A stretch of DNA of 64,000 nucleotides from Flocculibacter collagenilyticus. GTDB taxonomy: Bacteria > Pseudomonadota > Gammaproteobacteria > Enterobacterales > Alteromonadaceae. Of this stretch, positions 1 through 9,284 are shown one piece after another. The translations under genes and the position numbers were made by a program. Location: contig NZ_CP059888.1 of assembly GCF_016469335.1 (NCBI RefSeq), forward strand, positions 2,232,001 to 2,296,000, read 5' to 3'. Positions within the stretch are counted from its first letter, which is position 1. The number at the start of each line of letters is the position of its first letter. Below the pieces are notes generated by a model. The model was not told the DNA's origin, ran no database searches, and worked only from the letters and a program-made list of their open reading frames with translations.

Positions 1-2
1 AT

Positions 3-3000
3 ACCAATACAGGCAAAATAACAACTAAAGAGTCTGACACGCCAAGCGAAAAAATTACCGACATGTTAGTCAAAACTGTGGGTCGAGATCATAACGATGA
101 AAACACAATTTTAGTGTCAATGGTAGACAAAGTAATAAAGTATGATTTACAAACCGGTGCGCGTAGCTCGCTACATGAGCTACCTCCTTCCGATAAGCCT
201 CGCACCACTGCCACAGATACTGTCAATGACGGCACTAAAACATGGATTGCTTACAGCGGCTTTGGTGTCTACGTTATTGATAATAAAACGGGTAAAGAAC
301 TTAATCATATTACGAGTTTAAATGGCTTGCCTGATAACTCCATACATCAACTTTTTGTAGATGATAATGGGTATATTTGGGCTACATCCAATACAGGCTT
401 AATTAGAATTAATCCGTCTAGTTACCAAGTTAGAACTTACGGTACAAAAGACGGATTAATGACCAGTGAGTTTAATGGAGGAGCTAGTACAAAAACTAAA
501 AACGGTACTCTGTTACTTGGCAGTATTAAAGGGTTGGTTAAGGTATCACCTTCCGACCTATTAAAAAGCAATACAGACAGTAATCTAAAAACAAATATAA
601 CTAATATTTCTTTACTATCAAGAGATTTAGGTCCCTCATTTGGTGGGCAAGGCGGACAAACCATAGAAATACGCCATGACGATTATGGATTAAAGCTCCA
701 ATTCTCGGCTTTAAGTTATTCTTATCCCAAAAAAATGAAGTATAAATATTGGCTTGAAGGGGACACTGAAACGCCGCCCACAGTCGTCTCAACCAGTGAA
801 TTGTTCTTACCAAAACTGTCACCGGGTAATACAACTTTTAATGTAAGTGTTATTGACTATGAAACGGGTAAGGAATCCCCTCCGACAAAGTTGTTCCTAG
901 TAGTGCATCCATCACCCTTCTTGTCATGGTGGGCATTACTCATATATTTCACCATTGCATCTATCGCTATTTTCTTGGTATATCGCCAAAAGCGTAAGCG
1001 CCAAATAGAGCTTATTAAAGCGCATAAAGTGTTAAAAAGAAGTGAGGAGCGCCTTCAACTTGCTCTCAGTGGGAGTGACAGTGGCTTGTGGGATTGGCAA
1101 GCCAATGAAAATCTAATGTTTGAACCTAGAGTGAGTTCTCAGAGTAAACAGGAACAAGTTCCTTTCAATTATAAGCTGTCCTTTATTCACCCTGAAGATC
1201 AGGCGTTATTCTTACAAAACTGGAATACATTCATCAGTGGTGAATCAGATGTATTTGACCTAACCTACCGAATGAAGGGCGAACACGACAATTGGGTTTG
1301 GTATAGAGATTTAGCACGAGTATCGCAAGAAGGCTCAGCGGGTGATGCTCAACGTGTAACTGGCACATATACAGATATCACAGAAGTAAAAGATGACAAA
1401 GATAAAGTAGCGCTGTTTAGTGAGGCATTCCAAAGTACACGTGATGTGGTGATTATTACCAATAAGATTTTAAATGTTATCGCTGCAAATAATGCCTTTT
1501 TCGTGACAACAGGCTTCACTCACGATCAAATTATTAATCAATCACCTACCTTTATTCATAGCACAGAAGGAAAAACTAATTTCCTAGCGCACATCACTGG
1601 CGCACTTCACGATAAAGGGCATTGGGAAGGTGAAGGTGTACTCGTAAGGCGTCACCGATTGAGCCTGCCTGTATTGATAAATGCGACCTCTTTTACCGAT
1701 GAGCGAAATAATACGCAGTATGTATTTGCTATTACAGATATTAGCGAGCAAAAAATTGCTGAGCAAAAACTAAAACGTTTAGCCAACTATGATCCGCTTA
1801 CAGGCTTACCAAATAGAGCACTCATGTTAGATAGGGTTGCACATGCAATCACACATGCAATCAGAACTAATTCCAAGTTCGCCGTATTTTTCCTAGATTT
1901 AGATAGGTTTAAGCAAATAAACGATACGTTAGGCCATGACGTAGGTGATGAGTTACTCATTAACGTATCTAGAATGTTGTCGGCTGCGGTAAGACGTGAT
2001 GACACAGTTGCCCGACTTGGCGGTGATGAATTTGTACTCGTTTTAGAAGAAGTCAAAGAGCCAGGAGCAATTAGCCGTGTTGCACAGCAGATAATTGATG
2101 AAATGGCTAAGTTAAGAATGATTTCTCAGCACCCTATTTCGGTATCTCCAAGCATTGGTATTGCCATTTACCCTGATGATGGCGATAACATCAACGAATT
2201 ATTAAAACATGCCGATGTGGCTATGTATCATGCTAAAACCGAAGGCAGAAATAACTTCCAATTCTTTGAAACAGCCATGAATACCAATGCTCATAAAAAG
2301 TTAGCGTTGGAAAATGAAGTGCGCGACGCAATAGAGCGCGATGAATTTAGCCTTATGTACCAACCTCAGGTTGATATGAAAACAGGTAAAATAAAAGGAT
2401 TCGAAGCACTTGCAAGATGGATTAAAGCTGACGGTACTCTTGTATCGCCGGTAGATTTTATTCCCGTGACCGAAGAGCTTGGTTTAATAATACCACTGAC
2501 CGAGCAATTGATTCATAAAGCGTTGACTGAATTAAAAAAGTGGCAAAAGCTCGCGCCAAGTTGCACTGTTTCTATAAACTTATCGGCTAAGCATTTACAG
2601 AATTATGATTTAATCGGCTTTATCTCAAATGCGCTGAAACAGCATCAAGTTGAACCACAAGCGATTGAGTTTGAATTAACTGAAAGTGTTTTAATGGATG
2701 ACATAGACGCTGCCATGTCGGTATGCCATAGGCTGAATGAAATGAATATTGATATTTCACTTGATGACTTTGGCACAGGCTATTCATCGTTAAAATATTT
2801 ACATCAACTTCCAGTGCAAAAGTTAAAAATAGATCGCAGTTTTGTATGGCAAATTGGCGATAGCCAAAGTAATGCAATCATTGACTCCATTGTAAGTTTA
2901 TCTAAAACATTAGGCATTGAAACCGTTGCAGAAGGTATTGAGAATAAACAGCACTTAGCTTATTTAATCGAGCTTGAATGTAATTACGCACAAGGCTTTT

Positions 3001-3098
3001 ACTTTTCAAGGCCGCTCTCTACAGAGCAGGCATTAGCTGTACTCAGCGAAGAATTTTCATTAGATACATCTGGTACGGCAGACACCTGCGAAGTTTAA
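3..3098 (+). CDS. Propeller-sensor GGDEF/EAL c-di-GMP regulator (5' truncated by window edge)
   Basis: The reading frame is open to the first base of the window, so the true start lies upstream; the first internal ATG is at 63. Residue numbers below count from that ATG. The N-terminal part looks like the end of a two-component-regulator beta-propeller followed by a Y_Y_Y-type domain (about 30-285), then one membrane segment (about 290-312). Two PAS-like segments follow, then GGDEF with an intact GGDEF signature at 653-657, and EAL with the EAL motif at 781-783 plus a DDFGTGYSS motif. The family senses a periplasmic signal and makes or degrades cyclic di-GMP at the inner membrane. Both catalytic motifs look intact, so net activity cannot be predicted. 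The cytoplasmic architecture resembles that of the protein at 46988-49321. Confidence 0.93.
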   Translation, partial: TNTGKITTKESDTPSEKITDMLVKTVGRDHNDENTILVSMVDKVIKYDLQTGARSSLHELPPSDKPRTTATDTVNDGTKTWIAYSGFGVYVIDNKTGKELNHITSLNGLPDNSIHQLFVDDNGYIWATSNTGLIRINPSSYQVRTYGTKDGLMTSEFNGGASTKTKNGTLLLGSIKGLVKVSPSDLLKSNTDSNLKTNITNISLLSRDLGPSFGGQGGQTIEIRHDDYGLKLQFSALSYSYPKKMKYKYWLEGDTETPPTVVSTSELFLPKLSPGNTTFNVSVIDYETGKESPPTKLFLVVHPSPFLSWWALLIYFTIASIAIFLVYRQKRKRQIELIKAHKVLKRSEERLQLALSGSDSGLWDWQANENLMFEPRVSSQSKQEQVPFNYKLSFIHPEDQALFLQNWNTFISGESDVFDLTYRMKGEHDNWVWYRDLARVSQEGSAGDAQRVTGTYTDITEVKDDKDKVALFSEAFQSTRDVVIITNKILNVIAANNAFFVTTGFTHDQIINQSPTFIHSTEGKTNFLAHITGALHDKGHWEGEGVLVRRHRLSLPVLINATSFTDERNNTQYVFAITDISEQKIAEQKLKRLANYDPLTGLPNRALMLDRVAHAITHAIRTNSKFAVFFLDLDRFKQINDTLGHDVGDELLINVSRMLSAAVRRDDTVARLGGDEFVLVLEEVKEPGAISRVAQQIIDEMAKLRMISQHPISVSPSIGIAIYPDDGDNINELLKHADVAMYHAKTEGRNNFQFFETAMNTNAHKKLALENEVRDAIERDEFSLMYQPQVDMKTGKIKGFEALARWIKADGTLVSPVDFIPVTEELGLIIPLTEQLIHKALTELKKWQKLAPSCTVSINLSAKHLQNYDLIGFISNALKQHQVEPQAIEFELTESVLMDDIDAAMSVCHRLNEMNIDISLDDFGTGYSSLKYLHQLPVQKLKIDRSFVWQIGDSQSNAIIDSIVSLSKTLGIETVAEGIENKQHLAYLIELECNYAQGFYFSRPLSTEQALAVLSEEFSLDTSGTADTCEV

Positions 3099-3183
3099 AC
3101 GTTAAGTCAAATAAAGCCGCTGAGAAACTGCACTCGCGTATTGTATTTTTCGGCGGCGGAGCTTTTTATAAAAAGTATTTAAC

Positions 3184-3207
3184 ACAGCCTATCGGCTAGG
3201 CTCGTGT
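3184..3207. terminator. Hairpin between convergent genes
   Basis: AGCCTA and TAGGCT arms (6 bp) flank the 5-base loop TCGGC, with a partly paired ACAC/GTGT extension. It overlaps the stop codon of the GFA-family gene and lies between two convergent genes. There is no clear U-run, so terminator function is only a possibility. Confidence 0.3.
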
Positions 3208-3599
3208 GCGTCATAGCAAGGCAGGCTAGACTCAACTGTATCCCAATCAGCCTTTGACGAAACAAAATTATGGGAAATAGGTCTTTCAGATATTGCAGTA
3301 TCTAACGCCCCTAATCTTAAACGTAATCGATTAGTGTCGGAAGCATTCGAACTATACAGTGGTGACGCACAAACTTGGCAAAAATGACGCTTTTTACCCG
3401 GGCTCATTTCATAAAATGAAATAAGCTGTTTCCCTTCAGTGATGGTTAAGTCAGAACGGTTAATAAAGCCATTCGTCGCATAGGCAGTACCGCTCGATTT
3501 GCGGCACTTAGAGCAATGGCAATGAATAATGCTAGAAATCTCACCCGTTAGCTCAAACTTAACTTGCTTACACAAGCAACTTCCTTTGTAACTTTTCAT
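3189..3599 (-). CDS. GFA (glutathione-dependent formaldehyde-activating)-family zinc protein
   Basis: A 136-residue protein with the cysteine pattern of the GFA/CENP-V fold: Cys8-x-Cys10, a cluster at Cys27, Cys29 and Cys32 (HCHCSKC), and Cys74-x-x-Cys77. In this family the cysteines bind one structural and one catalytic zinc. Some members act on S-hydroxymethylglutathione, but most have no known substrate, so no reaction is assigned. It starts 23 bp after the stop of the NTF2-like gene on the same strand, so the two are probably co-transcribed. GGAG lies 11 bases before the ATG. Confidence 0.82.
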   Translation of the reverse strand: MKSYKGSCLCKQVKFELTGEISSIIHCHCSKCRKSSGTAYATNGFINRSDLTITEGKQLISFYEMSPGKKRHFCQVCASPLYSSNASDTNRLRLRLGALDTAISERPISHNFVSSKADWDTVESSLPCYDAHEPSR

Positions 3600-3622
3600 T
3601 ATTTTTTATTCTCCATACAACC

Positions 3623-4045
3623 TTAACAGGCTAAGCTAAGTTGTTGAGAGGCTTTATGATATGCCTCTAATTCATCATCCAAAATTACAGCAGCAATTTT
3701 CAGTTGTTTATCAACTTGTTGTAATGTGTATGAGGTTTTGCATTTGAAAATAATACTTTGCTCAACACTTTCAAACACCCAGTTTACTGACACAAACCTC
3801 AGCTTATTAGCCAGTGTAAGCTGATGAGTGATCGTCGGCGACACTGATGCCATGCCAATATCTTTATATTGCCTAAGCAAAAATTCGGTATTTTCTTGTA
3901 AAGTTTGTTGGTCATGTATTGATACATTTGCCCCACTAGTCATTATTAACGAAGGTACAGAAAACATCTCCATAATTTGTCCTACGTTATATTGACTAAA
4001 AGCAACTGCGTATCGATGAATGAAGTCTGATACCTGCTCTTCCAT
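3623..4045 (-). CDS. NTF2-like / SnoaL-type small protein
   Basis: A 140-residue protein without signal peptide or membrane segment. The N-terminal helix pattern (FIHRYAVAFSQYNVGQIMEMF), a central strand-rich part and a conserved-looking VNWVFE segment fit the cone-shaped NTF2-like fold used by many small enzymes and binding proteins. No catalytic residue can be assigned. The ATG is preceded by AAAGGTAAACA, a good ribosome binding site. It is the first gene of a likely two-gene unit with the GFA-family gene. The fold assignment is an inference from sequence pattern. Confidence 0.68.
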   Translation of the reverse strand: MEEQVSDFIHRYAVAFSQYNVGQIMEMFSVPSLIMTSGANVSIHDQQTLQENTEFLLRQYKDIGMASVSPTITHQLTLANKLRFVSVNWVFESVEQSIIFKCKTSYTLQQVDKQLKIAAVILDDELEAYHKASQQLSLAC

Positions 4046-4125
4046 TGTTTACCTTTTTTATTCTTATTATCGTGCCTTGTTTTGAATACAACCCAAAGAT
4101 TGTGAGCACTCATGTACTCATCAAA

Positions 4126-4803
4126 TTAATTTATACCCAAATATTTATGTAACTGTACAGACAAACGCCAGTTTCGTAGTGTACAGGTTTCAATTGCTAA
4201 CTTAGTTGCTTTTGCCTTCTGACTGATGGGCTGTAAGTAAATTAACTTACTTTTCAACTCTTCTGCTGTGAAGCACACCTCTAGTAGGTCAGCTAGCTCT
4301 TCTACGTGCTTTTCCATTGCAATTGGATGTTTAATTTCATCTGCGCGTTTCATTGCAGATTTAAGCATCTCATAACCGCCTTTCATATTTATTTTAGGAG
4401 ATACTGTTACCCATGTTTGGGCTGGCGCTTTAACCTCAAAGGTGCCGCTTGTTTCTATTTGAGTCGTATAACCATGTTGATGAAGCAGTTCACACAGCGG
4501 GTTCAAGTCGTACATACAAGGTTCACCGCCCGTAATAACAACATGTTTTGCGGTATAATTCTTAAGCTTGAATTGTTCAAGAATATCTTCTGCCGTTGCA
4601 TCAGCCCACCATTCTGAGTCCGCTGATTTTTCCATAGTTTCAGTAAGGTTTACTTTAAACTCTGTATTCACATCCCATGTATGTTTTGTGTCACACCACG
4701 CGCACCCAACCGGGCAGCCTTGTAATCTCACAAATAAAGAAGGCGTACCTGTGTAGCTTGCCTCACCTTGGATGGTTTCAAAGATCTCGTTTATTTTATA
4801 CAA
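4126..4803 (-). CDS. queE: 7-carboxy-7-deazaguanine synthase QueE (TTG start)
   Basis: A 225-residue radical SAM enzyme. The CxxxCxxC cluster motif is Cys30, Cys34 and Cys37, preceded by the typical ETIQGEASYTG segment; a TGGEP motif for SAM binding follows. QueE converts 6-carboxytetrahydropterin to 7-carboxy-7-deazaguanine in preQ0/queuosine synthesis. The start is TTG: no ATG exists before the conserved MYKINEIFETIQGE region, and GGTGAG lies 6 bases upstream. It is divergent from queC, the next enzyme of the pathway. queD and queF are not in the window. Confidence 0.95.
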   Translation of the reverse strand: MYKINEIFETIQGEASYTGTPSLFVRLQGCPVGCAWCDTKHTWDVNTEFKVNLTETMEKSADSEWWADATAEDILEQFKLKNYTAKHVVITGGEPCMYDLNPLCELLHQHGYTTQIETSGTFEVKAPAQTWVTVSPKINMKGGYEMLKSAMKRADEIKHPIAMEKHVEELADLLEVCFTAEELKSKLIYLQPISQKAKATKLAIETCTLRNWRLSVQLHKYLGIN

Positions 4804-5011
4804 CCTTACTCACCTATACTTTTTTCTGATACAGCGTTAAAATGGTCGGCTTTGATATAATAATTTAGATAATCATTAGCTGACTGTCATTACATGTTTT
4901 AAGTATAGAACGTGACCCGTTACGTTAAAGAACAACAGATCCTAGCTCAGCCCCGATTATCACGCTACACTCATTCATGCAAACCTCGCATTATACAAGA
5001 GATACATTTTT

Positions 5012-5671
5012 ATGCCGCAAAAAGTTGTTGTAATTTATTCTGGTGGGATGGATTCATTTACCGTTCTTAATAAAGCCTTAAACGAAGGTCACGAAGTTTA
5101 TGCCTTATCATTCGACTATGGCCAAAAACATGTGAAAGAGCTCGAATGTGCCGCAACCGTGTGCGAAGAAAACAAAATTAATCACAAAGTTATTGATATT
5201 TCAGCTATTAACCAAATTATTGCAGGCTCAGCGCTTACCGACGAGATTGATGTACCTGAAGGGCATTATGAAGAAGAGTCGATGAAGACAACCATCGTAC
5301 CTAACCGTAATATGATTTTGCTATCACTCGCGGTAGGTTACGCCGTATCTATCAAAGCGAGCAAGGTTTTTTATGGCGCGCATTCTGGCGACCATGCGAT
5401 TTACCCTGACTGTAGGCCTGAATTCGTTAAGAAAATGAATGATGTTTGCAAAATTGCGAACTATGAAGAAATTGAAATTGTAAGCCCTTACCTCAACGTA
5501 TCTAAGATTGATATTTTAACCGACGGCATCAAAATGAATTTAGATTACAGTAAAACATGGACTTGTTATAACGGCCGTGAAAAAGCGTGTGGCAAATGCG
5601 GTGCTTGCCAAGAGCGCCTAGAAGCATTCAAGTTAAATAACGCGAAAGATCCAATCCAGTACGAATCATAA
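5012..5671 (+). CDS. queC: 7-cyano-7-deazaguanine synthase QueC
   Basis: A 219-residue ATP-dependent enzyme converting 7-carboxy-7-deazaguanine to preQ0. The N-terminal SGGMDS (residues 10-15) is the PP-loop that binds ATP. Near the C terminus Cys185, Cys193, Cys196 and Cys199 (ACGKCGAC context) form the family's zinc site. Length is usual for QueC. It is divergent from queE, with about 210 bp between the two start codons that must hold both promoters. Confidence 0.96.
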   Translation: MPQKVVVIYSGGMDSFTVLNKALNEGHEVYALSFDYGQKHVKELECAATVCEENKINHKVIDISAINQIIAGSALTDEIDVPEGHYEEESMKTTIVPNRNMILLSLAVGYAVSIKASKVFYGAHSGDHAIYPDCRPEFVKKMNDVCKIANYEEIEIVSPYLNVSKIDILTDGIKMNLDYSKTWTCYNGREKACGKCGACQERLEAFKLNNAKDPIQYES

Positions 5672-5698
5672 CCTCTTCGTTATTGATTTAATCAAATT

Positions 5699-5740
5699 AA
5701 GGGTGTTGTTCCTACCCTAATATCAATGAACAACATCCTT
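5699..5740 (+). terminator. Hairpin after queC
   Basis: The arms AAGGGTGTTGTT (5699-5710) and AACAACATCCTT (5729-5740) pair over 12 bp, with one G-U wobble on the plus-strand RNA, around an 18-base loop. It sits 28 bp after the queC stop codon. The 3' arm ends in CCTTTATA rather than a clean U-run, so terminator strength is uncertain. Confidence 0.5.
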
Positions 5741-5895
5741 TATACATCTGAAATTAGCTTACAACTCTTTATCTCAGCCTAAACTAATCACTATTCGCAC
5801 TTGTTTTACCGCCACACACACCGCATTAATAATTAACTATAATAAATTATATTGGTTAAAGTACGCTCTAATAGGGCTAAGTGAAGGAAGGGATT

Positions 5896-6138
5896 ATGGC
5901 ACGCGAAGTATTGATTATTTCTATTGTATTAATTTGTGTAGGTTACTATTTGATTAAAGATTTGTATAAAAGTAAGTTGAAGTACAAACAAGGTAACGAA
6001 AGTGAAATATCTAACGTTAAACATCAAATAAATCAATTGAGTACGCAAATTCAACAACAAGAAGACCGTATAAAAACACTTGAGGCAATCGTCACTGATG
6101 AAGGCTATGAAATCAAAAAACAGTTTAAGCAACTCTAG
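5896..6138 (+). CDS. Small membrane protein with coiled coil, PspB-like
   Basis: I place the start at the ATG at 5896 rather than the GTG at 5881, because GGAAGGG lies just before it; this gives 80 residues. One N-terminal membrane helix (about residues 4-20) is followed by a basic stretch and a predicted coiled coil (HQINQLSTQIQQQEDRIKTL) ending in LEAIV. That layout, and the RIKTLEAI segment in particular, resembles phage-shock protein PspB, an inner-membrane partner of PspC. No pspA or pspC is visible nearby, so it may be an orphan homologue. Function is inferred from similarity by eye. Confidence 0.72.
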   Translation: MAREVLIISIVLICVGYYLIKDLYKSKLKYKQGNESEISNVKHQINQLSTQIQQQEDRIKTLEAIVTDEGYEIKKQFKQL

Positions 6139-6339
6139 CGCTTCAAGTCATTATCACAAATAAAACCACATATCAACATTTAAATAACATTAAAATCTAA
6201 CAAGACTTTTATTTTGTGTCAAACTTAAATAGAGCAGTAAAACAAGGGGCAACAAATTAGCGCGATATTAGTGATATATAACCACTAAAATATTATTGCT
6301 AAGTTGTATAAACCGTACTTCCTACTTTAGAGGTTTCAC

Positions 6340-6564
6340 ATGAACGCGTTGATGCAAAATCAAGTAGATACGCTAAATGATCTACTGAGTTCCAATCAGT
6401 TGCTGGACGCACAAATGTACATGGAAAGTATGCACATGCCTTACGACGTACAAGACAAAATTGTTGGTGCAGTTAGTCGTTTGAAAAAAATAACACCGAA
6501 CAAAGTGGCTGTTATTTTAGAATATTGCAAAAACTCCTCATTTCCTGAGCAGATGAATCATTAA
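6340..6564 (+). CDS. Hypothetical 74-residue protein
   Basis: I do not recognise this protein. It is 74 residues, predicted mostly helical (LNDLLSSNQLLDAQMYMESM, VQDKIVGAVSRLKKI), with a single cysteine and no signal or membrane segment. AGAGG lies 7 bases before the ATG and codon use looks like that of the neighbours, which supports a real gene. It stands alone between the PspB-like gene and the convergent AraC-type regulator. Confidence 0.6.
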   Translation: MNALMQNQVDTLNDLLSSNQLLDAQMYMESMHMPYDVQDKIVGAVSRLKKITPNKVAVILEYCKNSSFPEQMNH

Positions 6565-6640
6565 TCGGAGTGATATTCTAGCTAGATTTCTTACGGTCAC
6601 ACTACAATCTGCTTAGCGTGATCGTAATCTTCTACTTCTC

Positions 6641-7696
6641 TTATTCAGATTTAGATTTAAATTCTCGCGGAGAGCAATTAAACCACCTTCTACAGGCTCG
6701 GCTTAAAGAACTTTGCTCGTTAAAACCTAAACTTAACGCAACCTCTGACAGGCTAAACTGATGAATTAGCCGTGGAAAGCGTGCTTTGCGCTCTTTATCT
6801 AATAGCACTTTAAAATTAGTATTTAATACTCGTAAATGCCGTTGTAGCGTTCTTGGAGTTATTGATAGATGCTCGGCTACATGTAGTAACGTACAATTAG
6901 CGAGTTCATCACTCATGGCCAATATTGCACATACTCTTTCATGTAGCAGCTCTGATTTAGCCTGCTGTTTATGCACAAGCTGCTTTAGCTGCTTATCGGA
7001 TTCATGTTGCAATAAATTGTGCAAGTCGGGATTATTCTTATCAAAACGATACGCTAAATAAGATGCTGGGAACACAAGGCTATTGTGAGATGAATTAATA
7101 TCTACTTCACAGCCAAACCATTTTGATAATATTGCCTTATGCTCGGTATCCAACGAAAAAGTTAAGGTTAACCGTGTTGGCGTCACTACCTGACCTAATA
7201 GCTGCCGCACAGACGCCACCCATGCTGTCATATTTCTTAAAATAACATGCTCATTACTCGGCGAGTATGGTAGCCATGTAAGCACCATGTCATCATCGAG
7301 TTCGCTTAGCTTTATTTCACCAATATTTGCAACCAGTGCATCATATTTTAAAAGCGCATTGAGTGCCGTTGTTAGATTGTCACTCGACTCAATTAAGTAA
7401 CCTAAAATACCAAAATCTGCTATGCGTATCGCTTTTCCTAGATGAAATCCAAACAGCGGATCATGTAACTCCGTTGCGAGTACAGACAATAACTTGCTGT
7501 ACGCATCAAGATTAATACGCTCAGTCTTTGGTAGCGCGGTAAATGTGGGTAAATGTATTTGCGCTGTTATCTCATTTGTCCAATCTTCTTTTTGCTTCTC
7601 GCTCCATGACTGAAAATCACTATATTGAGTAAAAACGTAATGAAAAACACTGACAAAATAGAGGTATGAGGTTGTGGCACTTTGCTGCTGAAACAT
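6641..7696 (-). CDS. AraC-family transcriptional regulator with Arabinose_bd-type sensor domain
   Basis: The frame is open to 7885, but the extra 63 residues are rich in Ile/Tyr/Phe and overlap the divergent gene, so I place the start at the ATG at 7696 (351 residues, usual for this subfamily). Residues about 20-220 fit the Arabinose_bd sensor domain of OruR/ArgR-like regulators. The C-terminal 100 residues hold two helix-turn-helix units (LLHVAEHLSITPRTLQRHLR and FSLSEVALSLGFNEQSSLSRAC). The divergent SRPBCC/desaturase pair is a plausible target. No clear ribosome binding site precedes 7696, so the exact start is uncertain. Confidence 0.85.
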   Translation of the reverse strand: MFQQQSATTSYLYFVSVFHYVFTQYSDFQSWSEKQKEDWTNEITAQIHLPTFTALPKTERINLDAYSKLLSVLATELHDPLFGFHLGKAIRIADFGILGYLIESSDNLTTALNALLKYDALVANIGEIKLSELDDDMVLTWLPYSPSNEHVILRNMTAWVASVRQLLGQVVTPTRLTLTFSLDTEHKAILSKWFGCEVDINSSHNSLVFPASYLAYRFDKNNPDLHNLLQHESDKQLKQLVHKQQAKSELLHERVCAILAMSDELANCTLLHVAEHLSITPRTLQRHLRVLNTNFKVLLDKERKARFPRLIHQFSLSEVALSLGFNEQSSLSRACRRWFNCSPREFKSKSE

Positions 7697-7845
7697 GAAT
7701 TTGAACAAATATAGGAGAAAGATAATAAAATAATAAATGATTATTTTGTCGTGTAAAGACAAATTAATGTCGCCATGACACAAGCAGATTTTCAGGTAAT
7801 AAATTACCTTATAGCTTACACACAACCTCAACATGAGAAAATAAA

Positions 7846-8355
7846 ATGGTTGAAGTGAGTCGTTCACATCGTTTTCCCATAGCAAAAGAACACATAATGG
7901 CGCTATTCCTAGAGCATGAACAACTAGATAGGTTTTTTGATGCTAAATTTTCCATTGTTTCAGCACCCAGCGTTAACAATAAACAGCCACATGCTAGCAA
8001 CCTATCAACACTTCAAGCGCAACATGAAGGATTGATCAGAAAGGTGTCTACTCCCCTGCTCACTTTCAATGAAAAAGTCTTGGCCGTACAGGCTAACCTT
8101 ATTCGTTACTGTATTATTGGCGAGTGTCTTATTTCAGATCATCAAGGCGATATCGTATTTACTGAAAATAATTCAGGTTGCAAAGTTAATTACACCATAC
8201 GCTGCAAAGCACCACGCTGGTTTCCTTCATTCCTGCTTAAGTTAATACTTAACGATATGATTAAAAAAGCATTCAAACGCTTAACTGCTTGGCTAAATCA
8301 ACATGAGAACATTCACCAACAAGAACAAGCTGTTGGTACAAGTAGGAGAAAGTGA
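7846..8355 (+). CDS. SRPBCC-type protein (polyketide cyclase/dehydrase-like)
   Basis: A 169-residue soluble protein. The N terminus (RSHRFPIAKEHIMALFLEHE) and the later segment NNSGCKVNYTIRCKAP followed by a long C-terminal helix resemble the START/SRPBCC ligand-binding fold. The stop overlaps the start of the desaturase-like gene (TGATG), so the two are translationally coupled. The pair is divergent from an AraC-type regulator. A role in handling a hydrophobic ligand for the downstream membrane enzyme is inference. Confidence 0.72.
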   Translation: MVEVSRSHRFPIAKEHIMALFLEHEQLDRFFDAKFSIVSAPSVNNKQPHASNLSTLQAQHEGLIRKVSTPLLTFNEKVLAVQANLIRYCIIGECLISDHQGDIVFTENNSGCKVNYTIRCKAPRWFPSFLLKLILNDMIKKAFKRLTAWLNQHENIHQQEQAVGTSRRK

Positions 8356-9284
8356 TGGATAATTTTAATCTTACCAGTATTCCTATAGAAGCTATCTTAC
8401 TCGCATTAAGCCCTATTTTCTTTGCATGCATTATTATTGAATATAAAAAGCTGCCTAAAAATTACAATGTAATCGATTCAATTAACAATGTGTTATTAGC
8501 TGCAATGCATCAATTTGCTGACGCCATCGCGGTGTTACTCGTATTGCCAATATTTGCTTGGATATATCAATACAGGCTCCTAAATATAGAATTAACTGTT
8601 TTTACGGTGGTGATGGGATTTGTTTTTCAAGACTTCCTTTATTATTGGTTCCACCGCTGTTCTCACAAAATTAATTGGCTTTGGTCTGCGCACATCGTTC
8701 ATCACAGTTCAACAATCATGAATTTTTCAACAGCCTTCAGACAAAGCTTTATTTATCCTATGGTCGGAATGTGGATGTTTTGGTTGCCCTTAGCACTTCT
8801 AGGCTACCCACCCACATTAATCTTTATGATAGTCGCCCTAAATTTAGGTTATCAGTTTTTTGTGCACACAGAGCTAGCTGCTAATACAGAAACTCGAACA
8901 TGGTTTAATTTTGTTTTTAATACACCTTCCCATCATCGTGTACATCACGCCATTAACCCAGAATATATCGATAAAAATTTTGGTGGCGTGTTAATCATTT
9001 GGGATCGGTTATTTGGCACCTTCTCAGCTGAAAAACTATCTAACCCATGTAAATACGGCATAGCAGGTAAAGAAGAACAACAAGCTGTACGTACTCAAAT
9101 GTCAAAGATAAACCCTATCACCATTACGCTTTATTATTGGAAGCACATGTTTAAATTAATGAAACACGAACATACACTTGCTAAAAAACTTAAAATACTA
9201 GGCATGTCGCCCGCAAAAATGCGTATGATTTATATAGATAGAAATAATAAAGAAGCTATTATTTATCAACATTTTAATACTTAA
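8355..9284 (+). CDS. Sterol desaturase/fatty acid hydroxylase-family membrane protein
   Basis: A 309-residue membrane protein with three to five hydrophobic segments. The histidine clusters HRCSH, HIVHHSS and HHRVHH are those that bind the di-iron centre in the fatty acid hydroxylase superfamily. The substrate is unknown; bacterial members act on sterols, fatty acids, carotenoids or lipids. I start at the ATG at 8355 rather than the GTG at 8352, because TAGGAGAA gives better spacing to the ATG. It is coupled to the SRPBCC gene. The 3' end overlaps the convergent kpsC stop by 11 bp. Confidence 0.88.
   Translation: MDNFNLTSIPIEAILLALSPIFFACIIIEYKKLPKNYNVIDSINNVLLAAMHQFADAIAVLLVLPIFAWIYQYRLLNIELTVFTVVMGFVFQDFLYYWFHRCSHKINWLWSAHIVHHSSTIMNFSTAFRQSFIYPMVGMWMFWLPLALLGYPPTLIFMIVALNLGYQFFVHTELAANTETRTWFNFVFNTPSHHRVHHAINPEYIDKNFGGVLIIWDRLFGTFSAEKLSNPCKYGIAGKEEQQAVRTQMSKINPITITLYYWKHMFKLMKHEHTLAKKLKILGMSPAKMRMIYIDRNNKEAIIYQHFNT

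Noticed and set aside
7697-7885. 63-residue N-terminal extension of the AraC-type regulator
   Set aside because: Composition is low-complexity and hydrophobic, it overlaps the divergent gene, and family similarity begins at the ATG at 7696.
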